A stretch of 64,000 nt of DNA from JBEKUY01 sp049514555. GTDB taxonomy: Bacteria; Acidobacteriota; Terriglobia; Acidiferrales; UBA7541. A program made the translations under genes and the position numbers. Shown here piece by piece: positions 61,013-64,000 of this stretch. Below the pieces are notes generated by a model, which saw only the letters and a list, made by a program, of their open reading frames with translations, had not been told where the DNA came from and did no database searches. The stretch's first letter is position 1, and each line of letters opens with the position of its first letter. Location of the stretch: positions 1 through 64,000 of the forward strand of contig JBEKUY010000011.1 of assembly GCA_049514555.1 (NCBI GenBank), read 5' to 3'.

Positions 61013-61353
61013 CCCGGCGGCCAGCGGAAGGGGCGCCCACCCATGAGATGCAAGTGGAGATGAAAGACGGTCTGGCCGGCGCCGCGGCCGTTGTTGAAGA
61101 TGACGCGGTAGCCGTCCGTCAGCTTCTGGTCGCGAGCAATCTGCGCGGCAACGAGCAGCATCTTCCCAAGAACGCCCTGGTCCGAGGGTTCGCCATCGTG
61201 AAGCGCGGCGAAGTGCTTTTTGGGACAGATCAGGATGTGCGTCGGAGCGTGCGGATGGAGATCGTGGAAAGCGAATACCTCGGTATCCTCGTAAACCGGC
61301 TTCGCGGGAAGTTCCTTGCGCTCGATCTTGCAGAAGATACAGTCGTCGGTCAT
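61009..61353 (-). CDS. HIT-family (Hint-like) nucleotide hydrolase
   Basis: A 114-residue histidine-triad protein. CIFCKI begins the fold with a CxxC that may bind zinc, and the catalytic triad is HLHLHLMGG. ATG 61353 has GGAGGG six bases upstream. These enzymes hydrolyse AMP-linked phosphoramidates. Neighbouring genes do not suggest a specific partner. Confidence 0.93.
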   Translation of the reverse strand: MTDDCIFCKIERKELPAKPVYEDTEVFAFHDLHPHAPTHILICPKKHFAALHDGEPSDQGVLGKMLLVAAQIARDQKLTDGYRVIFNNGRGAGQTVFHLHLHLMGGRPFRWPPG

Positions 61354-61404
61354 GGTCGGCCCTCCGGGATCCACCAATTATAGGCCAGCGGCGCGCTCCT
61401 GTAA

Positions 61405-62208
61405 CTACTGGTTGTCGAGCCGGACGACCTGCGGATCGGCGAATCCTTCCTTCAGGCGCAGCGTGTCGCTGAACTGCTGGGCATCCTCTTCGCCGGAGAT
61501 GCGCCCGACGCGGACGCGGTAGAAAAGGCCGCCGGGTGAATCGTATTGCTGGATAAAGATGGGCGAGTAGGACACGGCGAGGCGGTCGCGCAGGCGCTCG
61601 GCATTGGCGCGCTCGAGGAAGGCGCCCACCTGCACGGTAAAGAACCCGGTGGTGGGGTCGATGTCGGAAGAAAGAACTTCGATGCGCACTGGCGCGATCC
61701 CGGCTGCCACCATATCGAGCTCGCGAGCGGCGCCGAGGGAGAGATCGATGATGCGATTGTCAACGAAAGGGCCGCGGTCGGTGATGCGCACGATGGCCGA
61801 GTTGTTGTTCAGAAGATTCGTGACCCGGACGAGAGTTTCGAACGGCAGCGTGCGATGCGCGGCGGTGAGTTTGTACATGTCGTAGGTTTCGCCGTTGGCG
61901 GCGCGCCGGCCGTGAAAAGGGACGCCGTACCAGGAGGCGTTGCCTTCTTCCGCATAGCCTGCGGGTGCCGGAGCCGGAGCGACCCTGGGCCGCGAAGGAC
62001 TGCTGGCGGGGCCGGAATCGCTCGGGCGATTCACAGGCGCAGGGCGATCGCTGGGCGCCGATGCGGGCGGGGAGACAGACGGCGGGCGGTTGGCGGCCGT
62101 GCGATGCGAGGAGCACCCGGACATGCAAAAAACGCTCAGGAACAGAACGAGGTAAAAAACGTTAGAGAATGGATGGCGGCGAGTGCGCGCGGCACAGAGA
62201 GCAGTCAC
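61405..62208 (-). CDS. rlpA: RlpA-like septal ring lytic transglycosylase lipoprotein with SPOR domain
   Basis: A lipoprotein of about 267 residues. The hydrophobic stretch FYLVLFLSVFCMSGC ends in a lipobox cysteine. A Pro/Ser-rich linker leads to the double-psi beta-barrel (GNASWYGVPFHGRRAANGE, YDMYKLTAAHRTLPF, VRITDRGPF) and a C-terminal SPOR domain (FFTVQVGAFLERANAERLRD) that binds denuded septal peptidoglycan. GTG 62208 gives a compact lipoprotein signal; the frame is open to 62424 but that part overlaps the next gene's 3' end. No ribosome site decides the start. Confidence 0.88.
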   Translation of the reverse strand: MTALCAARTRRHPFSNVFYLVLFLSVFCMSGCSSHRTAANRPPSVSPPASAPSDRPAPVNRPSDSGPASSPSRPRVAPAPAPAGYAEEGNASWYGVPFHGRRAANGETYDMYKLTAAHRTLPFETLVRVTNLLNNNSAIVRITDRGPFVDNRIIDLSLGAARELDMVAAGIAPVRIEVLSSDIDPTTGFFTVQVGAFLERANAERLRDRLAVSYSPIFIQQYDSPGGLFYRVRVGRISGEEDAQQFSDTLRLKEGFADPQVVRLDNQ

Positions 62209-62221
62209 AGGGCGGCCAGGG

Positions 62222-62467
62222 TCAGGGCTGCGAAGAATTCGAGGAAGATGGCGTCGGAGGCTTGGAGGAGTCGCGTGAGGAAGCGCGCCCGAGGTGCGCT
62301 TCCATCTCGGCTGCGAGTTCGGAAAGCTTGCCGGAAACGCTCCGGAGAATTTCGGCGGCGTGGCGCTCGGCTTCCGGCGCGAAATCCTTTTCGAGATAGC
62401 GATGGAGGCGAACAATTTCTTCATCTACTCTGCGGCCGAATTGTTCAAAGATGTCCATGGTCATCAT
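62222..62467 (-). CDS. Small coiled-coil protein, unknown function
   Basis: An 81-residue frame that starts MMTMDIFEQFGRRVDEEIVR and contains one helical region (EAERHAAEILRSVSGKLSEL) ending in a Ser/Pro tail. The start could be any of three close ATGs (62467, 62464, 62458). It lies 14 bases before the RlpA-like gene on the same strand and is likely co-transcribed. I know no function. Confidence 0.5.
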   Translation of the reverse strand: MMTMDIFEQFGRRVDEEIVRLHRYLEKDFAPEAERHAAEILRSVSGKLSELAAEMEAHLGRASSRDSSKPPTPSSSNSSQP

Positions 62468-62631
62468 CTCATCGAATCGAAAAAGGCGCCCGGCTTGGTT
62501 CGCAAAAAGCACCGGGGCTCCGCTCGAAACGGCGCGGGCGGCAAAGGCGCTCGCCGCCGCGAGTCTTTCTCCGCGAAAACCGCGCCGCGAGAGTATTATA
62601 GAACGCTCTGCGCGACCTGCAAGGAGGCAAG

Positions 62632-63537
62632 TTGCCACTTCCTTACCGCTGGCAATGGCGGATCGAACGATGGAAGACCGCGCTGCGCGGATTTTTCGGC
62701 GGCGGCGAGAAGCCTGCTGCGAGACCGCGACTGTGCCCCGCGTGCGGGACGCTCGTGGGCACAACGGCAAAGCGCTGCCATGAGTGCGGCACCAGCCTGA
62801 CGTTTTCGTTGACGGCAGCGGGCAAGTCCGTCGGCGAACTTCTGGGCGGCGAGGCTCCGGTCACGCGCGTCTTCCTGGTGATCAACATACTGATGTTCGT
62901 GGTGAGCTTTCTGGCAACGGCGAGGGCCGCCGGCGGCTTGAGTCTCTTCGGCGGGATCAGCGGCCCGGTCCTCTTCCGGATGGGCGCGAACGTGCCCGGA
63001 GAACTCTTCAACGGGGAATGGTGGCGCCTCGTGACCGGGATGTTCTTGCACGGCGGACTGATCCACATTGGGTTCAACATGATGGTTCTTCTCGATATCG
63101 GTCCGAACGTGGAGCAGGTTTACGGTTCACCGCGCTATCTGTTTCTGTACGTGGCAACGGGCATGGTGGCGTCCGCGGCGAGCTCGCTGGTGGGGCATTT
63201 TTCCGTGGGCGCGAGCGGCGCCTTGATGGGCTTGGTCGGCCTGATGATCGCCATAACCACGCGGCGCGGCGGCGCGGCGATGAAGATGTTGCGTGGGCGC
63301 CTGCTCATGTGGGCAGGGTCCATTATCGTGATCGGACTCCTCGGGTTCTTTGCCATGGACAATGCCGCTCACATCGGAGGACTCGCGGCCGGATTCCTTC
63401 TGGGGAGAGTCTTCGCCGACCGCGAGCCGATTCCAGGGAGCGAACTGAAGCGTGCCTACGCGCTTGGCTGGCTGGCCGGGCTTGTGGTGGTGGCCAGCTT
63501 TGTCTTGATGCTGCTGAGCTACTGCCGTCCCGCCTAG
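62632..63537 (+). CDS. Rhomboid-family intramembrane serine protease with zinc ribbon
   Basis: A 301-residue protein. The N-terminal cytoplasmic part has a zinc ribbon (CPACG at 35-39 and CHECG at 49-53), followed by six transmembrane helices of a rhomboid protease. Catalytic Ser195 (GASGALMG) and His247 (NAAHIGG) are present, as are His145 and Asn149 of the oxyanion region (IHIGFNMM). The start is TTG 62632 with AAGGAGG five bases before it. Substrates are unknown. Confidence 0.9.
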   Translation: MPLPYRWQWRIERWKTALRGFFGGGEKPAARPRLCPACGTLVGTTAKRCHECGTSLTFSLTAAGKSVGELLGGEAPVTRVFLVINILMFVVSFLATARAAGGLSLFGGISGPVLFRMGANVPGELFNGEWWRLVTGMFLHGGLIHIGFNMMVLLDIGPNVEQVYGSPRYLFLYVATGMVASAASSLVGHFSVGASGALMGLVGLMIAITTRRGGAAMKMLRGRLLMWAGSIIVIGLLGFFAMDNAAHIGGLAAGFLLGRVFADREPIPGSELKRAYALGWLAGLVVVASFVLMLLSYCRPA

Positions 63538-63625
63538 TCTCCTGAAAACGTGTTGGCTGCTGAGCCGAAGCGTTCGGGGACATCTTCCCGAATCAGCGCG
63601 GACATGTCTCCAAGCGAAGAAGCTC

Positions 63626-64000
63626 TTACGAGGAGCTGCTGAGGCGGCGGGCAATGATGATGCTGTAGTGGAAGCCCGAGAAAACGGTGAAACCGGCGAC
63701 GACGTACACCAGGACCCGATTGACGGGCACGAGCCAGTGCCAGCCGGTGGCAGCGGCAAGAACGATGGCAAAAACGAGAATAATCTGCACCATCGTGGTG
63801 AACTTGCCGTAGATGGTGGGCGGAAACGGCCGGTACCCTGAGCTGAGAAGGATCACGGCGGCAACCACCAGGATGATGACGTCGCGGCTCAGGACCAGGA
63901 TGGTGAGCCACCAAGTGAGCCGCCTCTCGAACGCCAGGATCAGGAAAGACGAAGAGAGGAGCAACTTATCCGCGATGGGATCAAGATAGGCGCCGAGCGC
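63626..64000 (-). CDS. pgsA: CDP-alcohol phosphatidyltransferase (PgsA-like), C-terminal part
   Basis: The gene runs off the right edge; 124 residues are visible. The end of the catalytic motif GAYLDPIADK (G-x3-D-x3-D) begins the segment, followed by four transmembrane helices. This is the C-terminal part of a phosphatidylglycerophosphate synthase-like enzyme; substrate choice cannot be confirmed without the N-terminus. Confidence 0.85.
   Translation of the reverse strand, partial: ALGAYLDPIADKLLLSSSFLILAFERRLTWWLTILVLSRDVIILVVAAVILLSSGYRPFPPTIYGKFTTMVQIILVFAIVLAAATGWHWLVPVNRVLVYVVAGFTVFSGFHYSIIIARRLSSSS

Overview
The window looks like a chromosomal segment of an Acidobacteriota bacterium, probably a soil or sediment relative of Solibacter/Koribacter. 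The inference rests on a MacB-type ABC ATPase next to a duplicated-orphan-permease (ADOP-type) protein, high GC, long secreted or TPR proteins, and a PEGA-domain Ser/Thr kinase. No rRNA, tRNA, CRISPR array, insertion sequence or replication origin could be supported. Both ends cut genes: an ABC ATPase on the left and a PgsA-like phosphatidyltransferase on the right.

Layout. (1) 1-12.0 kb, all +: ABC ATPases and an ADOP permease, a sigma-54 response regulator with its NtrY-like kinase, an OmpR-type regulator, a secreted helical-repeat protein, then a type III polyketide synthase followed by an FAD monooxygenase, a YceI protein and an esterase. (2) 12.3-18.9 kb, -: a small secreted protein and a complete hypCDEABF hydrogenase-maturation operon with no hydrogenase structural gene nearby. 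(3) 19.3-21.4 kb, +: an HD-GYP phosphodiesterase, a membrane protein and a small cytochrome c. (4) 21.4-30.1 kb: a potassium-uptake island made of an Usp-like gene, two tiny membrane proteins (the second KdpF), kdpA, kdpB and kdpC, convergent kdpE and the C-terminal half of KdpD, and a divergent gene for the N-terminal half of KdpD. Four KdpE-like half-sites with an 11-bp period precede the operon.

(5) 30.2-34.0 kb: tyrosine phenol-lyase, then arsC divergent from arsR-acr3 around a palindromic operator. (6) 34.0-41.7 kb, -: a Cus-type RND copper/silver efflux operon (Cys-rich protein, CusC, CusB, CusA) and a RhaT-like permease. (7) 41.7-46.5 kb: an accessory, repeat-rich region with a DinB protein, an AHSA1 protein, a lower-GC block of unrecognised genes, and an XRE regulator with two small membrane proteins behind a near-consensus promoter. 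(8) 46.5-51.2 kb, +: a ROK sugar kinase with an FHS-type sugar transporter, then cytochrome bd oxidase (cydAB). (9) 51.5-64 kb: a signalling and envelope cluster with a Ser/Thr kinase, a PilZ protein, RmuC, a PP2C phosphatase, an FHA protein, HIT, an RlpA-SPOR lipoprotein, a zinc-ribbon rhomboid protease and PgsA.

The most unusual signals are the KdpE-like operator array with the split divergent KdpD, the orphan hyp operon, the low-GC block at 43.5-44.9 kb with a possible frameshift, the double palindrome upstream of the cus operon, a family of dispersed palindromes ending in GCTAC, and a 39-40 bp degenerate tandem repeat near 41.9 kb. No single region is demonstrably a new system. The best candidates are the low-GC block and the XRE plus two small membrane proteins operon.
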